Shown: positions 17,937 to 26,858 of the stretch, piece by piece
Layout: every line of letters begins with the position of its first letter
How positions within the stretch are numbered: position 1 is the first letter of the stretch
Source of the DNA: Paenibacillus sp. HW567
GTDB taxonomy: Bacteria > Bacillota > Bacilli > Paenibacillales > Paenibacillaceae
NCBI RefSeq assembly: GCF_000374185.1
Contig: NZ_KB910518.1
Coordinates: 924,546 to 988,545 of the forward strand
Direction of reading: 5' to 3'
Length of the DNA: 64,000 bases
Notes under the pieces: generated by a model
Databases searched by the model: none
What the model was told of the DNA's origin: nothing
What the model saw: the letters and a program-made list of their open reading frames with translations, nothing else
Program-made: the position numbers and the translations under genes

Positions 17937-17965
17937 TTGACTGCAAACGAGATTATTATTACTAT
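17937..17965 (+). promoter_or_regulatory. Candidate sigma-A promoter of the KDPG aldolase gene
   Basis: TTGACT (17937-17942), 17-base spacer, TACTAT (17960-17965). It would give a leader of about 95 bases before the eda ATG. Confidence 0.55.
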
Positions 17966-17999
17966 TTTCTTATAGGTTTCGAGAGTGTAGTTAGTAAAA

Positions 18000-18019
18000 T
18001 AGATAAATTATTTTATCTA
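18000..18019. repeat. Inverted repeat in the eda leader
   Basis: TAGATAAA-TTAT-TTTATCTA is a perfect 8-base inverted repeat with a 4-base loop, ending 46 bases before the eda start codon. It could be an operator or an mRNA hairpin. Confidence 0.45.
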
Positions 18020-18065
18020 AATAAATATTCTTATCCAGAGGTTGAACCAAGAAAGGGAGTTTACG

Positions 18066-18707
18066 ATGAAGAAGATAAAAGTGTTGCAGAACATCTCATC
18101 CGTTGGCGTAGTAGCAGTAATCCGTGCCGACAATGCCGACGATGCATTCAAAATGTCCGTTGCCTGTATTGAAGGCGGACTTAACAACATTGAGGTTACC
18201 TTCACAACTCCGGATGCGGATGTAGCGATTAAGCGGCTGGTTGCTGAATACGGAAGCCGTGCGGTCATCGGTGCCGGTACAGTACTTGACCCGCTTACTG
18301 CAAGAATCGCCATTCTGGCGGGATCGGAATTCGTAGTTAGTCCTTCTTTTGAAGAAGAAACCGCTAAAATGTGCAATCTCTACGGAATTCCGTATATGCC
18401 GGGCTGCATGACGCTGAACGAAATGAAGGAAGCGCTGAAGCTGGGTGTGGACGTGCTCAAGCTGTTCCCGGGCAGCGCCTTCGGACCGGATTATGTCAAA
18501 GCTGTCAAAGGCCCTATGCCGCATGTCAACATCATGCCTACCGGCGGCGTAGATTTGAACAACATGGAGAAATGGATAACGAACGGCTGTATCGCCGTAG
18601 GCATCGGGGGCAACCTGACCGCACCGGCCAAGGAAGGCCGTTACGACCAGATTACCAAGCTGGCTGCCAAGTATGTGGCGAAATTTAAGGAAATTAAGGG
18701 AGCTTAA
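18066..18707 (+). CDS. eda: KDPG aldolase (bifunctional KDPG/KHG aldolase)
   Basis: 213-residue class I aldolase splitting 2-keto-3-deoxy-6-phosphogluconate into pyruvate and glyceraldehyde-3-phosphate. Diagnostic motifs are VVAVIRADN, NIEVTFTTPDA (active-site Glu), GAGTVLD, SPSF, MPGCMTLNEM and LKLFPGSAFGPDYVKA with the Schiff-base Lys, then MPTGGV. ATG 18066 has AAAGGGAG 6 bases upstream and gives the normal length; an upstream TTG (18042) is less likely. It is transcribed divergently from kdgK and completes the last two steps of uronate or KDG catabolism. Confidence 0.93.
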   Translation: MKKIKVLQNISSVGVVAVIRADNADDAFKMSVACIEGGLNNIEVTFTTPDADVAIKRLVAEYGSRAVIGAGTVLDPLTARIAILAGSEFVVSPSFEEETAKMCNLYGIPYMPGCMTLNEMKEALKLGVDVLKLFPGSAFGPDYVKAVKGPMPHVNIMPTGGVDLNNMEKWITNGCIAVGIGGNLTAPAKEGRYDQITKLAAKYVAKFKEIKGA

Positions 18708-18730
18708 GCGCACCGCTCCTAATTATCATT

Positions 18731-18776
18731 AAAAAGCCGCAAGGACGAATGACCAATCCGTCCTTGCGGCTTTTTG
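18731..18776. terminator. Bidirectional terminator between eda and the binding-protein gene
   Basis: The long stem AAAAAGCCGCAAGGACG / CGTCCTTGCGGCTTTTT has a short loop and poly-A and poly-T edges. It lies between converging genes. Confidence 0.92.
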
Positions 18777-18792
18777 CGCCGATAAATTCATT

Positions 18793-20409
18793 TCACTCAT
18801 TCGCTTCCCTCAGTACTTCCGCACCGCCTGAGTCCATAAATTCCTGTACGAAATTATCAAATTCACTTAGCGGCCTCTCTCCGGTAATAAAGGAGATATA
18901 GGCTTTGTTCTTCAGCTTGATTAGCTCTGGAGCGTACTTGGCAAGGGAGGGAGTTGCCACCTCCAGTGCGTTGTAGATGCCGTCCTGTTCCAAGCCAAGA
19001 GTCGATGCCCATTGCTCCCGTCGTCCCTCCTGCTTCACCGGGATGGTCATGCCGATATTTGCGCCAATCTCATTTTGATAATTGATCATAGTATCATATG
19101 GCGGCAGAATGACAATATTCTCGGGAAGGGTATCGGTCCAGGTCCAATGTTTGCCTTGCACGCCGAAAGCCATGGCCGCTGCTTCGTTAGGATCAGGGTT
19201 TGCGCTAACGTAATCCAAAATACGGAGGATAGTCTCCAGTTTGCCGGGCTCTTTAACGGCATTTGCGCCGATGGCCGTGAAGCTCATTAACATATCGTAG
19301 GCTTTGGAGCCGCGTTGTCCATAAGGTCCGGCAAAAGGCCTGCCAAACACCACCCGGGCGTCCGGATTTTTGGCGTTAAGCTCCTTTACGTTAAACGTAG
19401 ATTGGACCGGAGTTTCTGCAGTGTGACCATTCTGACCATACCTCAAGTCGAGGTAATCCCCATCCTGAATCCAGTGATAGTAATTGCCCATAGAAGTCAT
19501 ACCTATCCGCCCGTTAATAAAGGCATGCGACAGGTGCTTATAGCCGCCCTTATTTTCCCCGGTGATGAACTCGGGATCTATTACGCCATCCTTATACCAT
19601 TTGCGCAAATACTTCAACGCTTCTCTCATTTCAGGCTGGAGCGCACCAATGACCTTCTTCCCGTCCTTCGTGCTGAAATAGAGCTGATCAGCAAAGACAA
19701 TCTGCCCGAAGGCGCCGAATACGACATTCATCCCTTCGCTGGATAGCCCATAGGTATCCTTAATACCGTTACCGTCAGGATCGTCGTTGGTGAAGGCATA
19801 GATCACCTTCTCGAAATCCGCCAGCGTTTGGGGTACCGGCAGACCTAGCTTATCGAGCCAATCCTGCCGGTAAACAACGGGAGTGCGATAAATGTTGGTC
19901 GGATTAATGACAGGGATGCCATAATACTTGCCGTCAATCATCCCGGAATGCTCATAAGCGGGTGCATTCTCCCGAATTGCCCGCATCAGGTTAGGGGCAT
20001 ACGTGTTAAGCGTATCAACGGGAATTTCGGCCAGCACGCCTTGCTGCTGGTATTTCAGCAGGTCCTGCGACTGACGAATGCGGAACAGATCGGGAATGGC
20101 CCCCTGAGCCAGTTTCATGTCGAGGAGAGCTTCATATTTGTTATTTTCAAGATTCCATACATCCAGATCAACATTGAATTTATCTTCCACGTACTTGAGC
20201 ATTTCCGCATCCTTGGGTACCGGCAGATTCTGATGCATCGTCCATGAGATATGGTAGAGCGGAGGGGCGGAAGTAGGAGTGGCCCGTTGTTGTTCCGTTG
20301 CGGCCTGCTGCCCCAAGGGCAGACTGCACCCGCTGAGGAAGCTGGTCATCCCTGTTGAAATCAGTACAGCGAGAAGCGCAGTAATACGTTGCCAGCCCTT
20401 CTTTTTCAT
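18793..20409 (-). CDS. Extracellular solute-binding lipoprotein (orphan)
   Basis: 538-residue ABC-type binding lipoprotein. The signal peptide ends FLSGC (lipid-modified Cys28), a Gln/Ala/Pro/Thr linker follows, then a large SBP_bac domain like those of Paenibacillus LipO-type proteins (HISWTMHQNLPVPKDAEMLK, VYRQDWLDKLGLPVPQTLAD). Its start overlaps the stop of the upstream regulator gene (ATGA), so the pair is co-translated. No permease or ATPase gene lies nearby. It might serve a transporter elsewhere, or act as a ligand sensor for the regulator. The substrate is unknown. Confidence 0.88.
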   Translation of the reverse strand: MKKKGWQRITALLAVLISTGMTSFLSGCSLPLGQQAATEQQRATPTSAPPLYHISWTMHQNLPVPKDAEMLKYVEDKFNVDLDVWNLENNKYEALLDMKLAQGAIPDLFRIRQSQDLLKYQQQGVLAEIPVDTLNTYAPNLMRAIRENAPAYEHSGMIDGKYYGIPVINPTNIYRTPVVYRQDWLDKLGLPVPQTLADFEKVIYAFTNDDPDGNGIKDTYGLSSEGMNVVFGAFGQIVFADQLYFSTKDGKKVIGALQPEMREALKYLRKWYKDGVIDPEFITGENKGGYKHLSHAFINGRIGMTSMGNYYHWIQDGDYLDLRYGQNGHTAETPVQSTFNVKELNAKNPDARVVFGRPFAGPYGQRGSKAYDMLMSFTAIGANAVKEPGKLETILRILDYVSANPDPNEAAAMAFGVQGKHWTWTDTLPENIVILPPYDTMINYQNEIGANIGMTIPVKQEGRREQWASTLGLEQDGIYNALEVATPSLAKYAPELIKLKNKAYISFITGERPLSEFDNFVQEFMDSGGAEVLREANE

Positions 20410-22766
20410 CCTGTAACCTTCCTCACTTTAAGATCCGGCTCGGGCAGTCCCGCCGACGCAATATTGCGCAAATAATGGCCCGGCGTACAGCCGTACACTT
20501 CCTTGAACCGCTTAATGAAATAGGCTGTTGTTCCATAGCCCACCGAACTTGCGATCCGCTCGACGGTCATGTTGTTGTTCTCAATCAGCTCCTTGGCCCG
20601 CTCCATCCGCCGGGAGGTGATATATTCGGTGTAGGTGACACTGAGCTCCTCCTTAAAAAGCTTGCTCATATATTTGGGGCTGATGAACACTTTTGCCGCC
20701 ACTGCTTCCAAAGAAAGATCTTCAGCCAGGTTCTCCTCAATATACTGCTTTGCCAGTTCAATCGTGGAGACGGCACGCTCACTGTTGCGCTTCTCCGTCT
20801 GTTCGATGAAGGCCGTGACCGATTCCACCAGCCACTCGCGGTAAGTCAGGATATTGTGAAGATTAATGTATTCATGGTACAGATCAGGATGGCCGAACTG
20901 AAGGGGATGCTTGTAACGGACATTTTTCACCACATCTGAGTATATGAATACCAAATTCGCCAGCATAAAATGGCAATAATCCGCGGGATACGGTCCCTGG
21001 CGCATCTTGTCTATAAGCTGTTGGGCGGTTGCAACCGCCTCCTCGGTCTGCCTGGCATGGAGCTTGTCCCTGAATTTAGCGAGCATGGCCTGCGGGATTT
21101 CATCCAGGTTGTGCTCGCGCTGGAGTATGCTGCTGTCCTTCAGTATGTCAAGCTCAGGCAGGAAATAAGCATATTTCATTAATGCCTGTGCCTCATTGAA
21201 GCTTCTATGCACATCGGCGAGATCTTGGACCCAGCAGCCTGACGACAAGCGGATATCCGGGTGTAAATGCTCCCGTGCTTCAGACAATAGAAGCTGTGTG
21301 AGCTTGTCCAGATGTGCTTCAGATGCCATATCGGTGCATAATATGACCGCCAGCTTCTTGTCGGGCAGCTCTTCGGCAATGAGGCGGCTGTCCTTAAGGG
21401 ACAGGGACTCCAGCCCGTGAATCAGCCGGGAGAGTATGGCTGGCTGGTTGTCCGGGCTGAGTCCTGTATGGGCTGCCCCTGTACTCAGGAGTAAGCAGCA
21501 GTAGTTGTTATATTGCTGTGCAATGCCCAGAGCAGGCAGCTCCTCTGCCCATTGGCTCTGATTATTTCCGCCCAGCAGCAGCTTGAGAACGGCCTTGTGC
21601 TTGATTGCCGGGCTGTTCGCCAGCAGGGTCTCCTCCAGATTGCTCACTTTGTTGCTTAATTGGATGAAGGAATGGTCAATCAGCCGGTATTCATTCTTGA
21701 TATGGTTAGGTACAGGACCGGAAGTGTCCCTGATCCGGTCCACAAGGCGTTTGATCGGTCTGTAATTGGCTTTAACCAGTACCGCTGACAGTGCAAGCCC
21801 GATGACGATGGCAATGAGGCAGATGCCGAGAATCAGCTTTTGGACCATGATGGATTGCTCATAATAATAGCTGGCCGGCATTGCGCTGTAGATGGTCCAG
21901 CCTGTGGCTGGCAGAGTTTGATAGGACACAACAAAGGGTGTATCCCCGATCTTATCGTCAAAGCTGCCCTTTGGACTCCCGGAAGCCAGTGCCTTCGTGA
22001 TACTGGCGTCGTATCCGCCCTTTTGTCCCAGAAGAATTTTATGGGCATTGCTGATAGTTCTACCTGAAGGGTTGACAATAAACGTGCTGGTGAACTGCGA
22101 AGGCATCATATTTTCTATAATGTTACTGACTGCACTTTCCTTCACATCAATCGCAATGATTACATCTCCGGTCTTGCCACTGGACTGGATAGGATAGCTG
22201 TGGGCATATGTGAACAGGGCATTTCCGTTGTCGTCCGCCAGGCTGGAGAAAATGTCCAGCGGTACTTTGCGTGTAGATGTCCACAGGCTATTCTGCCTGC
22301 TGGTCCGCATGCTGCCGAGCCAGTCAGCGTAAGAAGCTGCACCTTCCCCTTGATCGGCGTTATACCGCAGGCCGTAAAGTGAAGATAACATAATATTCTG
22401 CTTGGGATAATACAGATGAATCGACTGAATCAAGTCCGAATTTCCGGCCACCTTGGATTTGAGCAATTCCTGAAGATCAATGACGCTGTCAAGACTACTC
22501 TGGGCAGACGGCTTAGCGAACAGACGAATATCGGCAGATTTGTCGAGCGACAGGTCCAGATAGATCTGCTGCACTCTTTGCAGCACGGTTTCTTCAATAG
22601 TCCGGACTGTATTATCAAGAATGAGCTGATTCTTGTTCTGCAATTCTTCATTGTAGCTGCGCGAGAAATAGATATAGAAAAAAGAGCATACAAGCAGCAC
22701 AATGATGATGACGATGGAACCGTACGAAAGGGCCATACGAGTCCATGCGGAGCTCCATTTTTTCAT
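20406..22766 (-). CDS. Membrane-bound AraC-family regulator (YesS-like)
   Basis: 786-residue one-polypeptide sensor-regulator. TM1 is at about residues 12-33, an extracytoplasmic sensor region spans about 34-285, and TM2 (LILGICLIAIVIGLALSAVLV) is at about 290-310. A cytoplasmic middle region of about 370 residues follows, then a C-terminal AraC double helix-turn-helix (LSLEAVAAKVFISPKYMSKLF; VERIASSVGYGTTAYFIKRF). It carries no kinase or receiver motifs, so membrane sensing and DNA binding sit in one chain, as in B. subtilis YesS. I prefer the ATG at 22766 because GGGAGGAA lies about 7 bases before it; a start ten codons earlier is possible. It is co-translated with the binding lipoprotein downstream. 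Confidence 0.88.
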   Translation of the reverse strand: MKKWSSAWTRMALSYGSIVIIIVLLVCSFFYIYFSRSYNEELQNKNQLILDNTVRTIEETVLQRVQQIYLDLSLDKSADIRLFAKPSAQSSLDSVIDLQELLKSKVAGNSDLIQSIHLYYPKQNIMLSSLYGLRYNADQGEGAASYADWLGSMRTSRQNSLWTSTRKVPLDIFSSLADDNGNALFTYAHSYPIQSSGKTGDVIIAIDVKESAVSNIIENMMPSQFTSTFIVNPSGRTISNAHKILLGQKGGYDASITKALASGSPKGSFDDKIGDTPFVVSYQTLPATGWTIYSAMPASYYYEQSIMVQKLILGICLIAIVIGLALSAVLVKANYRPIKRLVDRIRDTSGPVPNHIKNEYRLIDHSFIQLSNKVSNLEETLLANSPAIKHKAVLKLLLGGNNQSQWAEELPALGIAQQYNNYCCLLLSTGAAHTGLSPDNQPAILSRLIHGLESLSLKDSRLIAEELPDKKLAVILCTDMASEAHLDKLTQLLLSEAREHLHPDIRLSSGCWVQDLADVHRSFNEAQALMKYAYFLPELDILKDSSILQREHNLDEIPQAMLAKFRDKLHARQTEEAVATAQQLIDKMRQGPYPADYCHFMLANLVFIYSDVVKNVRYKHPLQFGHPDLYHEYINLHNILTYREWLVESVTAFIEQTEKRNSERAVSTIELAKQYIEENLAEDLSLEAVAAKVFISPKYMSKLFKEELSVTYTEYITSRRMERAKELIENNNMTVERIASSVGYGTTAYFIKRFKEVYGCTPGHYLRNIASAGLPEPDLKVRKVTG

Positions 22767-22974
22767 GAGACATTCCTCCCGGGCAGGATTATACACTAGG
22801 CGATTCCATAAAAGTTCGTGATTTATATTAAATGAATGTTAAATGTTATCCAAAAGCGATATTGCTCTAAAATTTATACAATGGGGAAATTGTTTTATTG
22901 CTGGTTAGACGGGGCGGGTGCTACATTGAGAGCGGTTTAGACCAACTAAAAAACGATGGGAGAGTCGACACGAC

Positions 22975-25557
22975 TTGAAAACGAAAGCTGCAAAAAACAA
23001 GAAGAAGCTGTTCACCACTGCACTGGGCCTGGTAGTCATATCGAGTTCCTTTACGTCAGGTGCTGCGCTTGCAGCGCCAAGCGATCCTTCCATAGCACTT
23101 CCGAAGGAGCCGGCCTGGGGATATTTTGTAGATCAATATAAAAAGAATGTCTCTGCCAACATGACCGTTGATACCAATCCGGCACTTGGGACATTATCTA
23201 AGTTTTTGGATCTTTGGACACCTGGAAACTCTTGGGACAACGGCACGGAGCTTAACGGCGAGGTGCTGGACTACAACATTGAATATGTAGCCAATATTGC
23301 AAAAACCCGTACCAAAGCCGAGGAGGATGCCGCATACTATACGGATCGTACCAACCAAACTTACGGGGCTGTTGACGGGTTGGGTTCGCTTGCTGATGTA
23401 TACCGTGATAAATCGGGTACCTTCACCACTATTAAGAGTATCCCGGAAGACGCCACAAAAACCAAATACACGGATGGAAACGACTCTAACAAAGCGGGAG
23501 ATTCCAATTCTGAGCTTGGCAAAATGGTTGACCTGATCGGAATCATTCGCGGTAATTATGCTTCGACATCACCATCGAAAAGCTTCTATCAATATAAGCG
23601 TCCTTTCCGCTGGAAGGATACATCCATAATTGTACCGACTCTGGTTCCGGTCATCAGCGACAAACCGTCTTCAGACGGCGGTTTTCCAAGCGGGCATACC
23701 AATGCTTCTTATCTTGCCGCACTTGCCTTGGCGTATGCCGTGCCTGAACGGTTCCAGGAGCTGGTGACCCGTGCTTCGGAAATGGGCAACAACCGAATTG
23801 TAGCCGGAATGCACTCTCCGCTAGATGTTATGGGAGGCCGTGTGCTCGCAACGGCTCTGGCTGCGTCTGCCCTGGCAGACCCGGACAATCAGACCTTGAA
23901 GCAGGAGGCTTATAATCAGGCGCACAGCATTCTGTTGAAGCAGACCGGCACAGCGGAAGACCGCTTCACCGACTACGAGAAGAACAAGGCAGAGTATACT
24001 CAGCGCCTGACTTACGGCTTCAAGCAGATTGGTTCTACAACAGTACCTGTAGCAGTGCCGAAAGGAGCAGAAGTATTGCTCGAAACAAGACAGCCTTATC
24101 TGAGTGCGGATCAACGCCGCGCTGTGCTGGCTACAACGGGCATCGCATCCGGCTATCCGTTGCTTGATGATCCGGAAGGCTGGGGACGTCTTAATCTGTT
24201 TGCTGCAGCGGACGGATACGGTGCATTCAACAGTGATGTCACTGTAGCTATGGATGCCGGCAAGGGAGGCTTCAACGCACTGGACAAATGGCGCAACAAT
24301 ATCTCCGGTACGGGTAAGCTGACGAAGGAAGGCAGCGGCACTCTGAAGCTGCAAGGAATCAATTCGTACTCCGGCGGTACTGAGGTTAATGCAGGTACAC
24401 TGGAAGGCGATACAGCCTCTGCTTTCGGCAGCGGCAATGTAGTTAACAGCGGCGGTACAGTTACAGAGAGTGTATATGGGAAATGGAACATTGAAGGAAA
24501 ATTCACACAAGCTGCAGGCGGTACGCTGGAGCTCAACATGGCTACTGCCAATGATGTACTTGACGTTAAGGGCGCTGTAAGCACAGCAGGAACCTTGCGT
24601 GTAAATTTCACCAATGGCTATGTGCCTGCTCCGGGTGTAACTACGCTTGTAAGCTATGGCGCTAATCAGCAAAGCGGGACATTTGCCTCCGTTCAGGTAA
24701 ATGGTCTGCCAAGCCAATATAACGCTCAGGTTGTGTACGAGAGCAACCGGATTGCCCTTGTTGTTACGGATACAACCAATCCGGGAACTTCGACTGGAAC
24801 AGGCAGCGCCCCTGTCGCTACACCAACACCTACGCCAACACCAGCACCTTCCGCAACATCAACGGGTGCTGCTCCTACTCCGGGCGCTGTAGCTACACCT
24901 CCTGCTGCACAGACGACTCCGTTCAAATCAGGTGTTGTCAGCCAGGAAACAGTTCTTAAGACGGTTAATGAAGCAATTGCCGCAACGAAAAATGAGCAAA
25001 AGACGCTCAGCGATATTTCGGGTCATTGGGCGAACAGAAACATCGGGGCTGCTGTGAAGCTGCGCATAATTGACGGCTATGAGAACGGTTCGTTCCGGCC
25101 TAACGCTTCCGTTACCCGGGCAGAATTTACCGCAATGATTGCCCGTGCGTTCGGTTTCACCGAAAGCTCCGCATCGTCCAGCTTCAAGGATGCACGCTCA
25201 AGCTGGGCTGCCGGTTATATCAGTACACTGGCTGATAAGGGGATAATTAGCGGTTACGCAGACGGCAGCTTCAAGCCGAATGCGCCGATCTCCCGCGCCG
25301 AGATGGTGACAATCCTTGCACGTGTGCTTGATCTGAACGTGCTGGGCACCAGTGCACCAGTGAGCTTCAGTGATGTGAACAGCGGCTACTGGGCTGCGGA
25401 GGCGATTGCTCAAGCTTCGTCCGCCAATCTGGTGCAAGGTCTGTCCGCCTCGGCGTTCTCGCCAAACGGCAAGGCCACTCGTGCTGAAGCTGTGACGATC
25501 ATCATCCGCGCACTGGAGAGTGACAGCTCGGTCAAGGCGCTCATTCAAGGGTTATAA
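22975..25557 (+). CDS. SLH-anchored PAP2-type acid phosphatase with beta-strand repeat
   Basis: 860 residues. Signal peptide about 1-33 (ending AALAAPS). A PAP2/class A acid phosphatase domain carries the three signature blocks: K(x6)RP around YKRPFRWK (about 206-212), PSGHTNAS (about 239-246) and NNRIVAGMHSPLDVMGGR (about 271-288), with Arg, His and Asp all present. An autotransporter-associated beta-strand repeat (SGTLKLQGINSYSGGTEVNA, about 450-480) and further beta repeats follow. A Thr/Pro/Ala linker (about 614-645) leads to three SLH repeats (about 675-855). It is predicted to be a surface-bound phosphomonoesterase. The start is TTG with GGGAGAG 10 bases upstream; no in-frame ATG gives the signal peptide. 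A terminator follows. Confidence 0.9.
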   Translation: MKTKAAKNKKKLFTTALGLVVISSSFTSGAALAAPSDPSIALPKEPAWGYFVDQYKKNVSANMTVDTNPALGTLSKFLDLWTPGNSWDNGTELNGEVLDYNIEYVANIAKTRTKAEEDAAYYTDRTNQTYGAVDGLGSLADVYRDKSGTFTTIKSIPEDATKTKYTDGNDSNKAGDSNSELGKMVDLIGIIRGNYASTSPSKSFYQYKRPFRWKDTSIIVPTLVPVISDKPSSDGGFPSGHTNASYLAALALAYAVPERFQELVTRASEMGNNRIVAGMHSPLDVMGGRVLATALAASALADPDNQTLKQEAYNQAHSILLKQTGTAEDRFTDYEKNKAEYTQRLTYGFKQIGSTTVPVAVPKGAEVLLETRQPYLSADQRRAVLATTGIASGYPLLDDPEGWGRLNLFAAADGYGAFNSDVTVAMDAGKGGFNALDKWRNNISGTGKLTKEGSGTLKLQGINSYSGGTEVNAGTLEGDTASAFGSGNVVNSGGTVTESVYGKWNIEGKFTQAAGGTLELNMATANDVLDVKGAVSTAGTLRVNFTNGYVPAPGVTTLVSYGANQQSGTFASVQVNGLPSQYNAQVVYESNRIALVVTDTTNPGTSTGTGSAPVATPTPTPTPAPSATSTGAAPTPGAVATPPAAQTTPFKSGVVSQETVLKTVNEAIAATKNEQKTLSDISGHWANRNIGAAVKLRIIDGYENGSFRPNASVTRAEFTAMIARAFGFTESSASSSFKDARSSWAAGYISTLADKGIISGYADGSFKPNAPISRAEMVTILARVLDLNVLGTSAPVSFSDVNSGYWAAEAIAQASSANLVQGLSASAFSPNGKATRAEAVTIIIRALESDSSVKALIQGL

Positions 25558-25627
25558 AAGCAGGTATACGATATTCGGCAGAGACGGATCTTCGGCTTAA
25601 GCGAATATTGTAACCTTGGTTGAATTC

Positions 25628-25672
25628 AAAGGGCGAGAGGATTCGTGTAACGCGAATTCTCCCGCCCTTTTG
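25628..25672 (+). terminator. Terminator after the SLH phosphatase gene
   Basis: AAAGGGCGAGAGGATTCG pairs with CGAATTCTCCCGCCCTTT (a few mismatches), ending in a T run. Confidence 0.8.
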
Positions 25673-25765
25673 ATTGTGGATGAGGTGTTCAGTATAGAAT
25701 AGAGATAAATATAATACACTATACAATAGTAGTAGCCTTTTATTATCCCGTCAGGAGTGATTGGA

Positions 25766-25996
25766 ATGTCTGCTCAGGATCATCCGCTTAGCCCGGCTTC
25801 TGAGCGGGATGCGCAATATGTGGAAATTGCCAGCAGGCATCATGGCTGCAAGGTGACGGAGGGCCGGATCTACAGGCTGGAGCGCAACTTTAACAATCCG
25901 CATATTTTTGATCACGGTGAAGCTTATATTGTGGATGATGAAACCAAAGACAACTACTCCATCTTTATGCTCTGCAAAACTATACTGTATAAGTGA
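25766..25996 (+). CDS. Small hypothetical protein
   Basis: 76 residues, soluble, with no signal peptide or membrane segment. The sequence is charged and aromatic (CKVTEGRIYRLERNFNNPHI, then IFDHGEAYIVDDETKDNYSI). No family recognised. ATG 25766 has AGGAG 8 bases upstream; a GTG three codons earlier is the alternative. It stands alone between two terminators, so it has its own promoter, which I could not place. Confidence 0.7.
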   Translation: MSAQDHPLSPASERDAQYVEIASRHHGCKVTEGRIYRLERNFNNPHIFDHGEAYIVDDETKDNYSIFMLCKTILYK

Positions 25997-26019
25997 TGTA
26001 TTTATAGGCAGCAAGGCTG

Positions 26020-26046
26020 CAGCCCCACGTCGTGGGGCTTTATTTA
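26020..26046 (+). terminator. Terminator after the small hypothetical gene
   Basis: Perfect 9-base stem AGCCCCACG / CGTGGGGCT with a two-base loop and a TTTATTT tail. Confidence 0.8.
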
Positions 26047-26098
26047 CATATAAGTAAGAATAAGTTTCACCCTATTCTTTATCCTTAGATTTCTCGCT

Positions 26099-26138
26099 GA
26101 AACGGATACCGTCCTTTTAGGGACGGTGTAGCCGTTTC
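26099..26138. repeat. GAAACGG/CCGTTTC hairpin
   Basis: GAAACGG-AT-ACCGTCC pairs with GGACGGT-GTAG-CCGTTTC around a 6-base loop. It lies in the 313-base gap before the second ECF sigma gene, which otherwise holds only the terminator and a weak ECF promoter candidate. Similar outer arms occur at 44719-44758 and 58603-58645, where they act as terminators. Confidence 0.6.
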
Positions 26139-26252
26139 TACTTGTTTCATTATTGTAATAATATTCTAAGAAAGAGTATTTGAATGATTCGAGCTTCCCT
26201 TGTATGCTTAGTAAGGATTATGGAGTGCGTTCCAAAATATTGATTACAGGCT

Positions 26253-26279
26253 TGCAACAAATTCGCAGTCTTGCGCGTC
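26253..26279 (+). promoter_or_regulatory. Candidate ECF promoter of the second sigma operon
   Basis: TGCAAC (26253-26258), 17-base spacer, CGTC (26276-26279). This resembles the SigX-type form TGTAAC-N17-CGAC. It lies 30 bases before the GTG start. Motif match only. Confidence 0.35.
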
Positions 26280-26309
26280 AGTAAGATTGCATAGAGAGGG
26301 GGAACCTTC

Positions 26310-26858
26310 GTGGTGGAGCAGGGACTCATCAGAGCCGCTCAAGCGGGCGATCGCGACGCTCTAATCACCCTATTGCGAGAAATTGAAGGACAGGTGTATA
26401 AGACGGCCTTCTACATTTTGCATAATGAACAGGACGCTTTGGATGCTTCACAGGAGGCGCTTATCCGGGTGTATACCAAAATTGGCTCCTATGAGGAGAA
26501 AGCTCAGTTCAAAACATGGGTACAACGGATTGTGACCAACATTTGCATTGACAAGTTCAGAAGAACGAAACCAACGGTTTCCATGGATGAGCATGAGATG
26601 GTGTTTCCGGATAAGCAGAATGTGGAGCGGGAAGTTATGTCCGGGTATATGGCGGAGGATATACGGGAGGCGATAGATCAGCTCCCGGAGCATCACCGGA
26701 CGGTGATTGTGCTGCGGTATTTGCAGGACTTTTCTTACAACGAGATTGCAGACTCACTGAATCTTCCTTTGAATACGGTGAAATCCTACCTGTTCCGGGC
26801 AAGACAGCAACTGCAGAATAGACTTCAGGAGTATCAGAAAGGTGGTGTATCGGGATGA
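26310..26858 (+). CDS. ECF-type RNA polymerase sigma factor (SigX/SigW-like)
   Basis: 182-residue group 4 sigma factor. Region 2 (about 10-80) contains ALDASQEALIRVYTKIGSYE and FKTWVQRIVTNICIDKFRR. Region 4 (about 115-170) contains LPEHHRTVIVLRYLQDFSYN and EIADSLNLPLNTVKSYLFRA. The start is GTG with GAGGGGGAA about 7 bases before it. The stop overlaps the zinc-finger anti-sigma gene (ATGA). ECF pairs of this kind usually respond to envelope stress (family knowledge). Confidence 0.92.
   Translation: MVEQGLIRAAQAGDRDALITLLREIEGQVYKTAFYILHNEQDALDASQEALIRVYTKIGSYEEKAQFKTWVQRIVTNICIDKFRRTKPTVSMDEHEMVFPDKQNVEREVMSGYMAEDIREAIDQLPEHHRTVIVLRYLQDFSYNEIADSLNLPLNTVKSYLFRARQQLQNRLQEYQKGGVSG

Noticed and set aside
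17903..18172. 89-codon plus-strand frame in the kdgK-eda gap
   Set aside because: It runs through the eda promoter and leader and into eda in another frame, and has no ribosome site.
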